This document shows, piece by piece, positions 17,343 through 25,702 of a DNA stretch of 64,000 nucleotides (position 1 is the first letter of the stretch; each line of letters begins with the position of its first letter). This DNA is from Thalassospira profundimaris (lineage in GTDB: Bacteria > Pseudomonadota > Alphaproteobacteria > Rhodospirillales > Thalassospiraceae): NCBI RefSeq assembly GCF_003326755.1, contig NZ_JPWH01000011.1, forward strand, positions 1-64,000, in the 5' to 3' direction. The notes beneath the pieces are model-generated. The model was given only the letters and a program-made list of their open reading frames with translations, made no database searches and was not told the DNA's origin. The translations under genes and the position numbers were made by a program.

Positions 17343-18470
17343 TTAACTATTGCGATCAGGCAGCGGTTCTTCTGCCGGGGGTTCACTGTTTTGCGATCCG
17401 GTCCCGGCATTGGCCGAAGGATTGCTGTCTGCTCCGGCCAAGGGAGATGGCGACGATGCGCCATCCGTTCTGGTGCTGTCACTTTCGTTTTCGCTGTCGG
17501 CTTGGTCCGATTCCGGCTGCGATGCGGTTTGGGGCGACGGAGCGCGTTCGGGATCGGGCGCGGAGGCCGGGATGTCCCCTGTCGGGGCGGTGTTTGCATC
17601 AGCCTTCAGTTCAGCGTCAGAAGATTCAGCCTCAGCCTGTTTTGCGGATGATCCGTTCGCATCGCCATGTGCCGCCGCGTCGGGCAGGCGGCTTTCCTGT
17701 AGGGCCGGGTCGGCCATCGGGTTTTCGTCGGGCAGATCGTGGGCATCGCGGTGGGCGGCGATGGCCTTTTCCACAATGGCATTGATCTCGCCCCAGGTGC
17801 GGGCCTGGTCGCGCACTGCGGTGCCATCACCCCAGGAAACCCGGCAATCCCCCTTGTCAATGCTGGCTTCACCCACAACCACCGCCTGCCCGGAAAACCC
17901 CCGGCTGCGCGCAATTTCGGCGACGCGGTTCTGCAAGCTATCGGCAATATCAGGATGAACCTGGATCAGGACCTTGGGCGCATCAAACAGGTTGGACAGG
18001 GATTGGCGAATGATATGCTCTATCTCGGTGGTGGAATTTTCACTGACCCAGACGGGCAGCAGTTTTTTGACAATCGCCCGGGTGACATGAATGGCATCCT
18101 CGGCGGTGCTGGCATGGGCGCGCTTTTGCAATTCATCAATATGGTCCATCCAGGCGGCAATTTGTGCCGCCGTGTCGGAAACCGCCTTTTCCAGCGATGT
18201 CAGAATTTCTTCGCGCCCCTGGGTCAGGCCCTGTTCATGGCCCTGGGCAAAGGCTTCTTCACGCACGCGGCTTTCGGTGTCGCGTAGCATGGTTTGCATT
18301 TGTTCTTCGGTGTAAATGGCGGGCGGGGGCGGCGGGGCCTCCTCTTCCTCTGTCTTCTTTTTCGACTTGCGCTTTAGCGAATAATGCTCTTCCTGTGCGC
18401 CCGCCGGCCGGATGACGGTGTCGGCGTCGTCAAAGTTCAGGGTAAATTTGAATTTTTCGATCGCAGTCAT
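17343..18470 (-). CDS. fliH: FliH, export ATPase regulator, with long acidic C-terminal tail
   Basis: 375-residue FliH. The core matches the family: a glutamine/glutamate-rich helix (EEQMQTMLRDTESRVREEAF, AQGHEQGLTQGREE) and a V-ATPase subunit-E-like domain up to about residue 230 (IHVTRAIVKKLLPVW, DKGDCRVSWGDG). Beyond it runs a 140-residue serine/alanine/proline/aspartate-rich tail to the end (EPPAEEPLPDRNS), unusual because FliH normally ends near residue 230-250. FliH dimers link the ATPase FliI to FliN and FlhA; fliI itself is not in this window. The gene lies 86 bp after fliF, where fliG would be expected. Confidence 0.87.
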   Translation of the reverse strand: MTAIEKFKFTLNFDDADTVIRPAGAQEEHYSLKRKSKKKTEEEEAPPPPPAIYTEEQMQTMLRDTESRVREEAFAQGHEQGLTQGREEILTSLEKAVSDTAAQIAAWMDHIDELQKRAHASTAEDAIHVTRAIVKKLLPVWVSENSTTEIEHIIRQSLSNLFDAPKVLIQVHPDIADSLQNRVAEIARSRGFSGQAVVVGEASIDKGDCRVSWGDGTAVRDQARTWGEINAIVEKAIAAHRDAHDLPDENPMADPALQESRLPDAAAHGDANGSSAKQAEAESSDAELKADANTAPTGDIPASAPDPERAPSPQTASQPESDQADSENESDSTRTDGASSPSPLAGADSNPSANAGTGSQNSEPPAEEPLPDRNS

Positions 18471-18556
18471 ATGATTTCGGCAATCTGTCGGGTGTTAGTC
18501 CGGGGCCGCAGCCCCGGATCAGGAATGTTATACAGGCAACATCACCCCATCGGGGG

Positions 18557-20212
18557 TCAGTTTTCCTGGTACAGCCAGTTGCGTATGATCGCCAGGGCCT
18601 CTTCCGGGTGTTTGTCAACAATTTCGCCAATCTTCTTGACAGACGATGCCTTCACCCGGCCTTCAACCTGCGAGATATTGATCAGCTCTTCATGTTCGTC
18701 ATGCGTACCGGCACCCGGCACCGGTGCCGGCCCCGCCAGGGCGGGCTGGCCGCCTTCGGCCATCATGCTGCCATCCTCGGACAGAAGCTGGCGCTGCGCC
18801 ATATCGGCGGCACTGGGCAGGGTTTCAAAGGCACGGGTCAGCAGCGGGCGAACCACCAGCAGGATGACCAGAATGGCGACAATCGCCAGCACCAGCATCT
18901 CGGCGATGCGGTAGACTTCGTTTTTATCAAGTCCCAGGAAGGTCTCGACCGGTGCATCGCTGAACATGTCCGAAGTATCGGCAAATTTCATGTTGATCAC
19001 TTCAACCTGGTCGCCCCGGTTGGGATCATAGCCAATTGCGCTGCGCACCAGGGCGGCAATTTTGTCGAGATCCTGTTGGGAGCGTTCCTGATAGACCTTC
19101 TCGCCATTTTCATTGGTGTTATAGGTTCCGTCTACCAGCACCGCAACGGTGACGCGCGAAATTTCGCCAATTTCCTTGACACTCTGGGTCGTGGTTTTGG
19201 AAATCTCGTAATTGACCGTTTCTTCTGACCGGGTTTCCTGGCTGTTGCTGCCCGCATTGTTGTTGCCCAGATTGGGGTCGGGCAGGTTATTTTGCAAGGT
19301 GACAGGGTCGGTGCCGTCGGTTTCGGTATTGGTCGAGGATTCATCCACGGTCTGGCTGGAACGCACCACCCGTTCGTCGGGGTTAAAGCGTTCGTTATTG
19401 GTCGTGATTTTGTCGAAATTCATATCGACCGAAACTTCGGCGCGTACCTGGTCATATCCCAGCGAGCGCGAGAGCAGGTCTTCGATGGTGTTACGCAGGC
19501 GCGTTTCGTTGCGCACGCGCATTTCATTGGCGGTCTGGGTCAGGAAGGTGGCAGTTTGTTGTTCGCCATCGCCGCGTGCCAGCAAATGTCCGCGTTCATC
19601 AATGATGGAAACCTTGCTGGGAACCAGTTGCGGCACGGCGGCCGCCACCAGATGCTGGATGGCGGCAATCTGTTCGGCATCCAGTTCCTTGCCCTGCAAT
19701 TGCAGGGCGATCGAGGCACTGGGTTCCTGGGTTTCGCGTGAAAACATCTGGCGTTTGGGCAATACCAGATGGACGCGCGCCTGTTTGACCGCCTGTATCG
19801 AGGCGATGGTGCGGGCCAGTTCGCCTTCCAGGGCACGGACATGGTTGATATTCTGCTCGAAACTGGTCGAACCCATGCCGTCCTGTTTGTCAAAAATTTC
19901 ATAGCCGACCGACCCGCCGGAGGGCAGGCCTGCTTCGGCCATCGAAATGCGCATGCGGTTAACCTGGTCCGCCGGAACAAGGATTTCGGTACCGCCTTTA
20001 AGCAACTGATAGTCGATCTGCTGGCTTTCGAGGCGATCAACGATCTGCCCGGCATCGGCAGGCGACAAGTCACGATAGAGCAGTTCCATATTCGGCGCGG
20101 AAACACGCAGAATGAGAAACGCAAAAAACACAATCAGCAATAGGCCAACGCCCGACAACGCCATCAGACGTGTCGGCCCCAGGCTCTTGAGAGTCTGTAA
20201 AATGCCGCCCAT
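18557..20212 (-). CDS. fliF: FliF, MS-ring protein
   Basis: 551-residue FliF. TM1 is at about residues 18-38, the ring-building YscJ/FliF domain follows (MELLYRDLSPADAGQIVDRL), then a periplasmic low-complexity region near 290-330, and a second TM near 435-460 (AEMLVLAIVAILVILLVV). The cytoplasmic tail ends VEGRVKASSVKKIGEIVDKH then PEEALAIIRNWL, which is the FliG-binding segment, so the gene is complete. FliF is the first assembled basal-body ring. A GGAGCAG site precedes the ATG. It appears to be the first gene of the fliF-to-flhG run. Confidence 0.94.
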   Translation of the reverse strand: MGGILQTLKSLGPTRLMALSGVGLLLIVFFAFLILRVSAPNMELLYRDLSPADAGQIVDRLESQQIDYQLLKGGTEILVPADQVNRMRISMAEAGLPSGGSVGYEIFDKQDGMGSTSFEQNINHVRALEGELARTIASIQAVKQARVHLVLPKRQMFSRETQEPSASIALQLQGKELDAEQIAAIQHLVAAAVPQLVPSKVSIIDERGHLLARGDGEQQTATFLTQTANEMRVRNETRLRNTIEDLLSRSLGYDQVRAEVSVDMNFDKITTNNERFNPDERVVRSSQTVDESSTNTETDGTDPVTLQNNLPDPNLGNNNAGSNSQETRSEETVNYEISKTTTQSVKEIGEISRVTVAVLVDGTYNTNENGEKVYQERSQQDLDKIAALVRSAIGYDPNRGDQVEVINMKFADTSDMFSDAPVETFLGLDKNEVYRIAEMLVLAIVAILVILLVVRPLLTRAFETLPSAADMAQRQLLSEDGSMMAEGGQPALAGPAPVPGAGTHDEHEELINISQVEGRVKASSVKKIGEIVDKHPEEALAIIRNWLYQEN

Positions 20213-20303
20213 TCAGGCTGCTCCTATCCCGCTCGGTCGCCCCAATTCCCAAACTGGCAAGCTGTCATTGCCTAGCATCCCCTAACACGAATAGGGGGGC
20301 AAG

Positions 20304-20320
20304 TTGAAGAACAGGTTAAC
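20304..20320 (-). promoter_or_regulatory. CtrA-like box upstream of fliF
   Basis: On the minus strand the sequence TTAACCTGTTCTTCAAC fits the CtrA pattern TTAA-N7-TTAA(C) with one mismatch (TTCA). It lies about 92-108 bp before the fliF start. CtrA controls fliF in Caulobacter, and the upstream kinase CckA is encoded in this window. Confidence 0.4.
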
Positions 20321-20407
20321 AACCGGCAAATTTTGCCCACTTGTGCCCCTCTGCGGGGTTTTTCGGGTGCATGAACCCATATTATACCATTTAGGTATTC
20401 ACACAGG

Positions 20408-20436
20408 AAAAAAAAAGCCCGGCCAAAAAGCCGGGC
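20408..20436 (-). terminator. Intrinsic terminator after flgE
   Basis: GCCCGGC (20417-20423) pairs with GCCGGGC (20430-20436) around a six-base loop. On the minus strand the hairpin is followed by a run of nine T, a classic Rho-independent terminator about 75 bp after the flgE stop. Confidence 0.85.
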
Positions 20437-20510
20437 AAGGTCCTAACAGCATAACTGTGGCAGAATGTGCCAGACCGGCGGCGCGGGGGGTCAACCCGCG
20501 CCAGCCGCAA

Positions 20511-22223
20511 TTACCGTTTCACCCGGATCAGTTCGTCAAGCATTTCGTCCGTGGTGGTGATGGTTTTGGTGTTGGCCGAATAGGCACGCTGGGTCACGAT
20601 CATGTTGGTGAATTCTTCGGCCAGATCCACGTTCGAGGCTTCAAGGGCCGATGCCACCACTTTGCCTGCCCCGTTCTGGCCTGGTTCGCGCAACAGATAA
20701 TCGCCCGATTCACGGGTCTGGCGGTACACGTTGCCGGTATGTTGCTCAAGGGAATCGGGGGATTCAACGGTGGCAATCGCCAGCTTGTAGACCGGGCGTT
20801 TCACCCCGTTGGCAAATTCGACCTGCAAGTAACCATCTTCGGTAAAGCCGTAATTCACCATCGTCCCGGCCCGGGCACCGTCCTGGTTAATATAGTGCGT
20901 GGTATAGTCGATCAGGTTGCCGTTGGCATCGGTGCCCGCAGCAAACTGGGTGATGCCGTCGGTCTGGCCGATGGTTCCGGCATCCAGGGTAAAGGAACTG
21001 GGTTCTGAACCGTTGGTCCAGGTGATGCCGGTGATGGGTTGATCAACGCGCGACAGGCCACCTTCATCGGTAAAGGTTTTAAGCGAACCATCGCCGTTAA
21101 AGGTCAGGGTGCCCGATGCGATCAGGCCATTCGGATGCGTTGTTGCGTCGAGCTGACCGGGCTCGGTTGAGCCTGTGAGTTCATAGCCCCATTTGTTCTG
21201 ACCCAGTTTGACGATTTGCAGGTTCAGCTTGTGGGCTGTACCGAGAGAATCATAAACCGTAATCGGCAGACTGTTATGTGCCGTAATCGCACCCGAGGCC
21301 ATATTACCTGCACCCGGTGTAAAGGCGGCAGTCGTGGTCAGCGAACCAAAGCCAAGCGCACCGAGATCCCCGTTGGTATCGGTCAGGGTCAGGGTTTCTT
21401 CCGGATCGGTCGATGCGATCGACAGGGTATGGTTGGTGCTGGTGGTATCCACCGTGGCGGTAACGCCGGTCAGGGCCGAAATTTTGGCCGCCAGGCTATT
21501 AAGGGTTTCACCCGCTGCAATGGTAACGGTCTGGGGGGCACCGGTGCCAACCGCAATCGTGAATGTATCGCCGGCATTGACACCGGGCAGGGTCGTCAGA
21601 TCGGTTGTGTCGGCAACAATACCAGCCGTGCTCGAGGTTGTCGGCGTGCCGTTCAGTGCGGTTTCATCCGAATTGAAGTTTGCGCCAAATTCGATACGGG
21701 TGGTCGAGGCGGCCGCCGTCAGGATGGAGTTGATGTCCAGAACCTGCAAGTCGCCTGCTGCCGAACTGTTCGACGAAGTGACATTGCCGTTACGGTCCAG
21801 AAGCTGGCCGTTACGGTCTGTTGCCCAACCCTGGACATAATAACCAGCGGTATTTTTAAGCAGGCCGTTATCATCGGGTTTGAAATCACCCGCGCGGCTA
21901 AAGAACATCTCGCTGTCCTCGCCCGGGGTTGCGGTATCACGCACCAGAAAGAACCCGTCGCCCGAAATGGCCGCTGCCGTTGTGGACGACGTTGCCTGCA
22001 GCAGGCCCTGCTTGCTGATCAGGGCTGTCGGGTGAAACTGCACGCCGCCTGGTGTATAGCTGGTGCCCGTTGGGGCCTGTGTCACCAGGGTTGAAAAACG
22101 CCCCACGGTGCTTTTATAGCCCACCGTATTGAGGTTCGAGATGTTATCCGAAATAACGCCAAGGTTCTGGCTCTGGGCGTTCAGGCCGGATACACCGGAA
22201 ATCATTGCACCGAAAAGGCTCAT
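20511..22223 (-). CDS. flgE: FlgE, flagellar hook protein
   Basis: 570-residue hook subunit. The N-terminal rod/hook helix region is canonical (MSLFGAMISGVSGLNAQSQN, then LGVISDNISNLNTVGYKS), as is the C-terminal one (EASNVDLAEEFTNMIVTQRA, YSANTKTITTTDEMLDELI). The middle 400 residues are threonine/glycine-rich surface domains and make this longer than enteric FlgE (about 400). FlgE is exported without a cleaved signal and polymerises under the FlgD cap, with length set by FliK, both encoded just upstream. The ATG follows AGGAGACAAAA, a leader nearly identical to those of flgG and fliN. Confidence 0.94.
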   Translation of the reverse strand: MSLFGAMISGVSGLNAQSQNLGVISDNISNLNTVGYKSTVGRFSTLVTQAPTGTSYTPGGVQFHPTALISKQGLLQATSSTTAAAISGDGFFLVRDTATPGEDSEMFFSRAGDFKPDDNGLLKNTAGYYVQGWATDRNGQLLDRNGNVTSSNSSAAGDLQVLDINSILTAAASTTRIEFGANFNSDETALNGTPTTSSTAGIVADTTDLTTLPGVNAGDTFTIAVGTGAPQTVTIAAGETLNSLAAKISALTGVTATVDTTSTNHTLSIASTDPEETLTLTDTNGDLGALGFGSLTTTAAFTPGAGNMASGAITAHNSLPITVYDSLGTAHKLNLQIVKLGQNKWGYELTGSTEPGQLDATTHPNGLIASGTLTFNGDGSLKTFTDEGGLSRVDQPITGITWTNGSEPSSFTLDAGTIGQTDGITQFAAGTDANGNLIDYTTHYINQDGARAGTMVNYGFTEDGYLQVEFANGVKRPVYKLAIATVESPDSLEQHTGNVYRQTRESGDYLLREPGQNGAGKVVASALEASNVDLAEEFTNMIVTQRAYSANTKTITTTDEMLDELIRVKR

Positions 22224-22273
22224 TTTTGTCTCCTGCGCTTACAGGCTGTTAGGGTGTTTAACTGATTATTCGA

Positions 22274-23137
22274 TCAGGTATTGTTGTTATCTGAGGTGTC
22301 GTCATCGCTGCCGGTCGTGCTGTCGGCAGTATCATCGCCGGTTCCACCGGTTTCGCCGTCTGCTCCGTCAGTACCGCCGGTGCCACCCGTTCCGTCCGTG
22401 CCCCCTGTGCCGGGTTCGTCGCCTGTGGCACTCGAGGCGAGTTTGACGTTGGTCAGGGTCGCAAAGGGCACCGAGACATCGCCGATCCGCAGATAAATAT
22501 CGGTATCACCAATATCGACACTGTCGACCTTGCCGACGACCCCGATCGAGACTTGGGCCGGGTTGCCTTTTTTGTCTTTGAACGGTTCGCCGGACGTCGA
22601 GAGGGGTTGGACTTTCAGGGTATAGGCACCTGCTTCGTCTTCTATGGCATCCCCGGAATTGTTCTGTCCCTTCCAGGTGAAGTTTTGAACACCTTCGATG
22701 TTTTTTACTTCTTCGGCATAAACCGTTTTGCCATTCTGATCGACCACCGAAATCTTCGCGGCAGGCACTTGTGGTGAAATGCTGTATTTGAAGTTCAAAG
22801 GTTCGCCTGGCGTGTACCAGTTGGTATCGCCCACCGCCTCGATCTGGGCACCGACATAGGACAGGGCCGAAAGCTGGCGTTGCTGGCCCTGCATGGTCAG
22901 CAGGTTTTCAAGGTTTTTGTTGGTCTGGATCCCCTGTTCCACCTGGGCGAACTGGCTGAGCTGGTCGGTGAACTTGTCGCTGTCCATCGGCGAGGTCGGA
23001 TCCTGGTTTTTCAACTGTGTGGTCAGCAGGGTCAGAAAGCTGTCAAAGTTTTGCGACAGCGATTGCGCCGCGCGAGACGAGGCCGCATTTGCATTGGTCC
23101 CCTGGAGACCGATATTGGTCATGGATGATACGGTCAT
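22274..23137 (-). CDS. flgD: FlgD, hook assembly cap protein
   Basis: 287-residue FlgD. The N-terminal export and capping region is typical (LSQNFDSFLTLLTTQLKNQD, PTSPMDSDKFTDQLSQFAQV), followed by the FLgD Ig-like/tudor part (residues 95-225) with GEPLNFKYSISPQ and a FTWKGQNNSG turn. The last 50 residues are a glycine/threonine/aspartate-rich tail with repeated GGTDG and GGTGG units, ending DDDTSDNNNT; such a tail is not part of the usual FlgD. The cap sits at the tip of the growing hook. The gene lies 16 bp after fliK and 50 bp before flgE, with GGAG before its start. Confidence 0.9.
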   Translation of the reverse strand: MTVSSMTNIGLQGTNANAASSRAAQSLSQNFDSFLTLLTTQLKNQDPTSPMDSDKFTDQLSQFAQVEQGIQTNKNLENLLTMQGQQRQLSALSYVGAQIEAVGDTNWYTPGEPLNFKYSISPQVPAAKISVVDQNGKTVYAEEVKNIEGVQNFTWKGQNNSGDAIEDEAGAYTLKVQPLSTSGEPFKDKKGNPAQVSIGVVGKVDSVDIGDTDIYLRIGDVSVPFATLTNVKLASSATGDEPGTGGTDGTGGTGGTDGADGETGGTGDDTADSTTGSDDDTSDNNNT

Positions 23138-23153
23138 CTGCTATCTCCGGTGT

Positions 23154-24749
23154 CTAAATGCGGATATCGACAAGGCCATTGGAATTGATGCCGTACCCCA
23201 CAGCCACATGCTGTGCCAGTTCGGCCCCGCTTATAATATCGCCGTCATTGGGGCGCGATGACGTGCCGCGCCCGGAATTTCCTGCCTGCTGATGCGGGTT
23301 CTGGCCCTGTCCCCCGTCCTGGCGGTGTTCAAAGGTAAAGCTTTGTGAATCCGCGTTCAGCCCGGCATCGCGCAGGGCCTGCTGCAAGCCTTTGACATCC
23401 TGGCGCAGCATATCCAGCGTCTGGCGGTTATCGGCCTGAACCACGGTCTGGACGCGCCCGTCATGGGATATTTCCAGTTTTACATCGACCCGGCCCAGAT
23501 GTTCGGGGCGGAGTTGCACCGAAATACGGTCCACCCCGTCGCCCGCGGCATTTTTAATATGCACAGCGACCTGTTGCTGCACGGTTTGGGCGGTGGCCGC
23601 CCCTTTACCGGCCTGTGACGCCGCCTGGGCGGTGGCTGCCGCATTCGTACCATTGGCATTCTGCCCGGTCATGCCTGCAACCGTGCCGTTGGCATTTGCC
23701 CCGTCAACCGCCCCGACACCGGCATTGGCCGGGTTTTGGGCCTTGGCTGTTGCCGGTGTTGCGCCCTGCTGCGTTACGGCATTTTGCAGGGCGGCAAGAT
23801 TTGCCATATTGGTGTTGGTGGCCTGCTGACTGGCATTGGCATTATTGCTGCTATTCGCACTGGCGTTGCTGTTGCCATTCTGGCTGTTGGCACCGGTATT
23901 GGCATTTGCATTGGCATCGGTCTTGCCTGCGCCTTGCTGTTTCAAGGCGGCTTCAAATCCGGCTTTGGCATCCGTGCCTGTGGCGTCACCCTCTACCGGT
24001 GTGCCGGATTTGGCGGCAGCCTGCATGGTTTTGGCGGCTGTGCCATCCCCTTGCAGGGCATTATTTGCCGAGGCCGATTGTGACAGCGCGGTTGAATTCA
24101 GCAGCGCATCCTTCGATGATCCGTCGCCAGCGGGCATATTTGTGCCCGGTGTGCCAACGCCCATTGGCAGGCCAATATTGCTTTGGCTGGCAATAACGGG
24201 CTGGGTTGCCGCCGCCAGGGCTTCGCTTACGGTCGGGTCGCCGTTTGCGTCCCGGTCTTCCTGCGCGGTTCCGGTTTTGGCAGTTTTGCTCGTGTCCGCC
24301 TGTTGTTCGGCCGTTTCGCCGGTTTGGCTGTTTTCCGGTTTGGACGCGTCGTTTGCAGGTTTGTCGTCGGCGTGTTTGCTGTTCGTGTCTTTTGTCTGTT
24401 CTGCCGATTTCGGCTTGTCTGTGTGGTCGACATTCTCTTTGGCCGGGCGGTCGGCTTTTTGTGCCGGTTCGTCCGCCCGGTCATTTTTACGTCCGTCGAC
24501 GTCGCGGTCATCCCGTGTGTTCTCGTGTATGGGCGCGCGTTCCTCACGGTCGCTGCGCGTTTCGCGCAAGGCGGTTTCCGTGGCGGCAGTATTTGCCGGC
24601 TGGGTCCGGGTACGGGCCGCGTTGTCGGACCGTTCCGCCTGGACCTTGTCCATGACATCGGCAAAGGCCACGCTGCTGCTGGCAGTTTGGTTCTGCGCAG
24701 GCACCGATAGGGTTGGCGTATGAGTTTTATCGATCGCAGAGCTGTGCAT
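23154..24749 (-). CDS. fliK: FliK, hook-length control and export-switch protein
   Basis: 531-residue FliK. The long N-terminal part is disordered, rich in Asp/Lys/Arg up to about residue 140 and then in Ala/Asn/Gly/Thr to about 400. The conserved C-terminal FliK domain follows: DRISVQLRPEHLGRVDVKLE then VVQADNRQTLDMLRQDV and LQQALRDAGLN. FliK measures hook length and makes FlhB switch from rod-hook to filament export. The start at 24749 (MHSSAIDKTH) has an AAGGGA site; an in-frame ATG at 24788 is too close to the promoter. A sigma-54 element lies 35 bp upstream, and flgD-flgE follow. Confidence 0.88.
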   Translation of the reverse strand: MHSSAIDKTHTPTLSVPAQNQTASSSVAFADVMDKVQAERSDNAARTRTQPANTAATETALRETRSDREERAPIHENTRDDRDVDGRKNDRADEPAQKADRPAKENVDHTDKPKSAEQTKDTNSKHADDKPANDASKPENSQTGETAEQQADTSKTAKTGTAQEDRDANGDPTVSEALAAATQPVIASQSNIGLPMGVGTPGTNMPAGDGSSKDALLNSTALSQSASANNALQGDGTAAKTMQAAAKSGTPVEGDATGTDAKAGFEAALKQQGAGKTDANANANTGANSQNGNSNASANSSNNANASQQATNTNMANLAALQNAVTQQGATPATAKAQNPANAGVGAVDGANANGTVAGMTGQNANGTNAAATAQAASQAGKGAATAQTVQQQVAVHIKNAAGDGVDRISVQLRPEHLGRVDVKLEISHDGRVQTVVQADNRQTLDMLRQDVKGLQQALRDAGLNADSQSFTFEHRQDGGQGQNPHQQAGNSGRGTSSRPNDGDIISGAELAQHVAVGYGINSNGLVDIRI

Positions 24750-24783
24750 GACACGGTCCCTTTTGTAAGTCTGCAATTGAGAA

Positions 24784-24799
24784 TGCAAACATCGGGCCA
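24784..24799 (-). promoter_or_regulatory. Sigma-54 promoter of fliK-flgD-flgE
   Basis: On the minus strand TGGCCC-N5-TTGCA matches the sigma-54 consensus TGGCAC-N5-TTGCA with one change and exact GG-N10-GC spacing. It ends 35 bp before the fliK start codon and would be activated by FlbD. Confidence 0.7.
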
Positions 24800-25013
24800 G
24801 TTTCGCGTTCGATAAAATATGATTTTAAATCAATACCTTAATTCGACATGGAAGCGATCGGGCACTTTTTGCCGGTTGGCATCGATGCCTGTAACCCGAA
24901 ACAGGGCAAAAAGAGCAGCGAGAAAATACAGCGAGAGAGCAAAGGGAAAGGGCACCGCAGGGGAGGGAAGGGAGAAAACGGAAAAAACGGAACAGAAAAT
25001 TATACCTGCACCA

Positions 25014-25046
25014 TAAAAAATCCCCCGGTCCTGTGGATCGGGGGAT
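25014..25046 (-). terminator. Intrinsic terminator after fliS
   Basis: ATCCCCCG (25020-25027) pairs perfectly with CGGGGGAT (25039-25046) around an 11-nt loop, and on the minus strand the stem runs into a T-run of six. It lies about 60 bp after the fliS stop. Confidence 0.85.
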
Positions 25047-25106
25047 ATGAGCGCAAATTCTGCGCGGTTTTCGTGCTGTCAAACCGTTAGCGGTTTCCAG
25101 AGCAGA

Positions 25107-25649
25107 TCAGGCCGAAATTGAAATCCCCGACGGACGTGGCGGTTTTTGATCTTCGCTTTCGGATGCCGCCGGTTTATTGCCAGCAGCTTCACCATCGGTT
25201 TGAGTTGCTTCGGGTGACAAATCCTGCTGTTCCGGGTTGCCATCCTTGGCGTTTTGCATGGCCTGGCGTAACTCGTCGCCACCGCGTCGTGCAAGAATGG
25301 CCCAGGAATCCCGCATCGGCGTCAGCAGGCCAATAACATCCTGTGCGGCCTGCGCGTCGTTATGGCGGTCAACCTTCATCAGATGGACCAGCGAAAACCG
25401 GTAAATTTCCTGCAGGTTGCGGGCAATTTCACCGCCCTGATCCAGGTCGAGCGTGCCTTGCAGGTGGGCAATAATCTCCATCGCCCGGCAATTGGCATTG
25501 CAACGGGTTTGAATATCGTTTTCTTCAATCGCCTTGATGGCTTCCTGCAATACCGATATTGCCTTGTTATACAGCATGTAAACCATTTGGGCCGGCGATG
25601 CCGTGTTGACCTGCTGGTCGCCATAGGCGCGGGCTGCGTTTGTATTCAT
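25107..25649 (-). CDS. fliS: FliS, flagellin export chaperone
   Basis: 180-residue FliS. The family core covers residues 5-125: YGDQQVNTASPAQMVYMLYN, KAISVLQEAIKAIEEND, and AHLQGTLDLDQGGEIARNL then EIYRFSLVHLMKV. FliS binds the C-terminal helix of flagellin in the cytosol and keeps it unfolded for export. The last 50 residues are a polar, apparently disordered tail (NPEQQDLSPEATQTD, then EAAGNKPAASESEDQ), beyond the usual 125-135-residue length. AAGGA precedes the start. It follows fliD by 53 bp and ends at a strong terminator. Confidence 0.92.
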   Translation of the reverse strand: MNTNAARAYGDQQVNTASPAQMVYMLYNKAISVLQEAIKAIEENDIQTRCNANCRAMEIIAHLQGTLDLDQGGEIARNLQEIYRFSLVHLMKVDRHNDAQAAQDVIGLLTPMRDSWAILARRGGDELRQAMQNAKDGNPEQQDLSPEATQTDGEAAGNKPAASESEDQKPPRPSGISISA

Positions 25650-25702
25650 GCCATATTCCTTGATCGTCTAAACATGGAAATCGAAAAATCGGGGTCGATT
25701 TC

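Larger units (their letters stand above)
24750..25106. other. 357-bp intergenic region between fliS and fliK
   Basis: No gene is visible. The region holds the fliS terminator (25014-25046), a strongly purine-rich plus strand at about 24901-25000 (84 of 100 bases are A or G by count) and the sigma-54 promoter of fliK (24784-24799). Confidence 0.7.

Noticed and set aside
23836-24723. A 295-codon plus-strand open frame with hydrophobic stretches
   Set aside because: It is the complement of the repetitive part of fliK; the apparent membrane-like segments arise from Ala/Asn/Lys codons read backwards.
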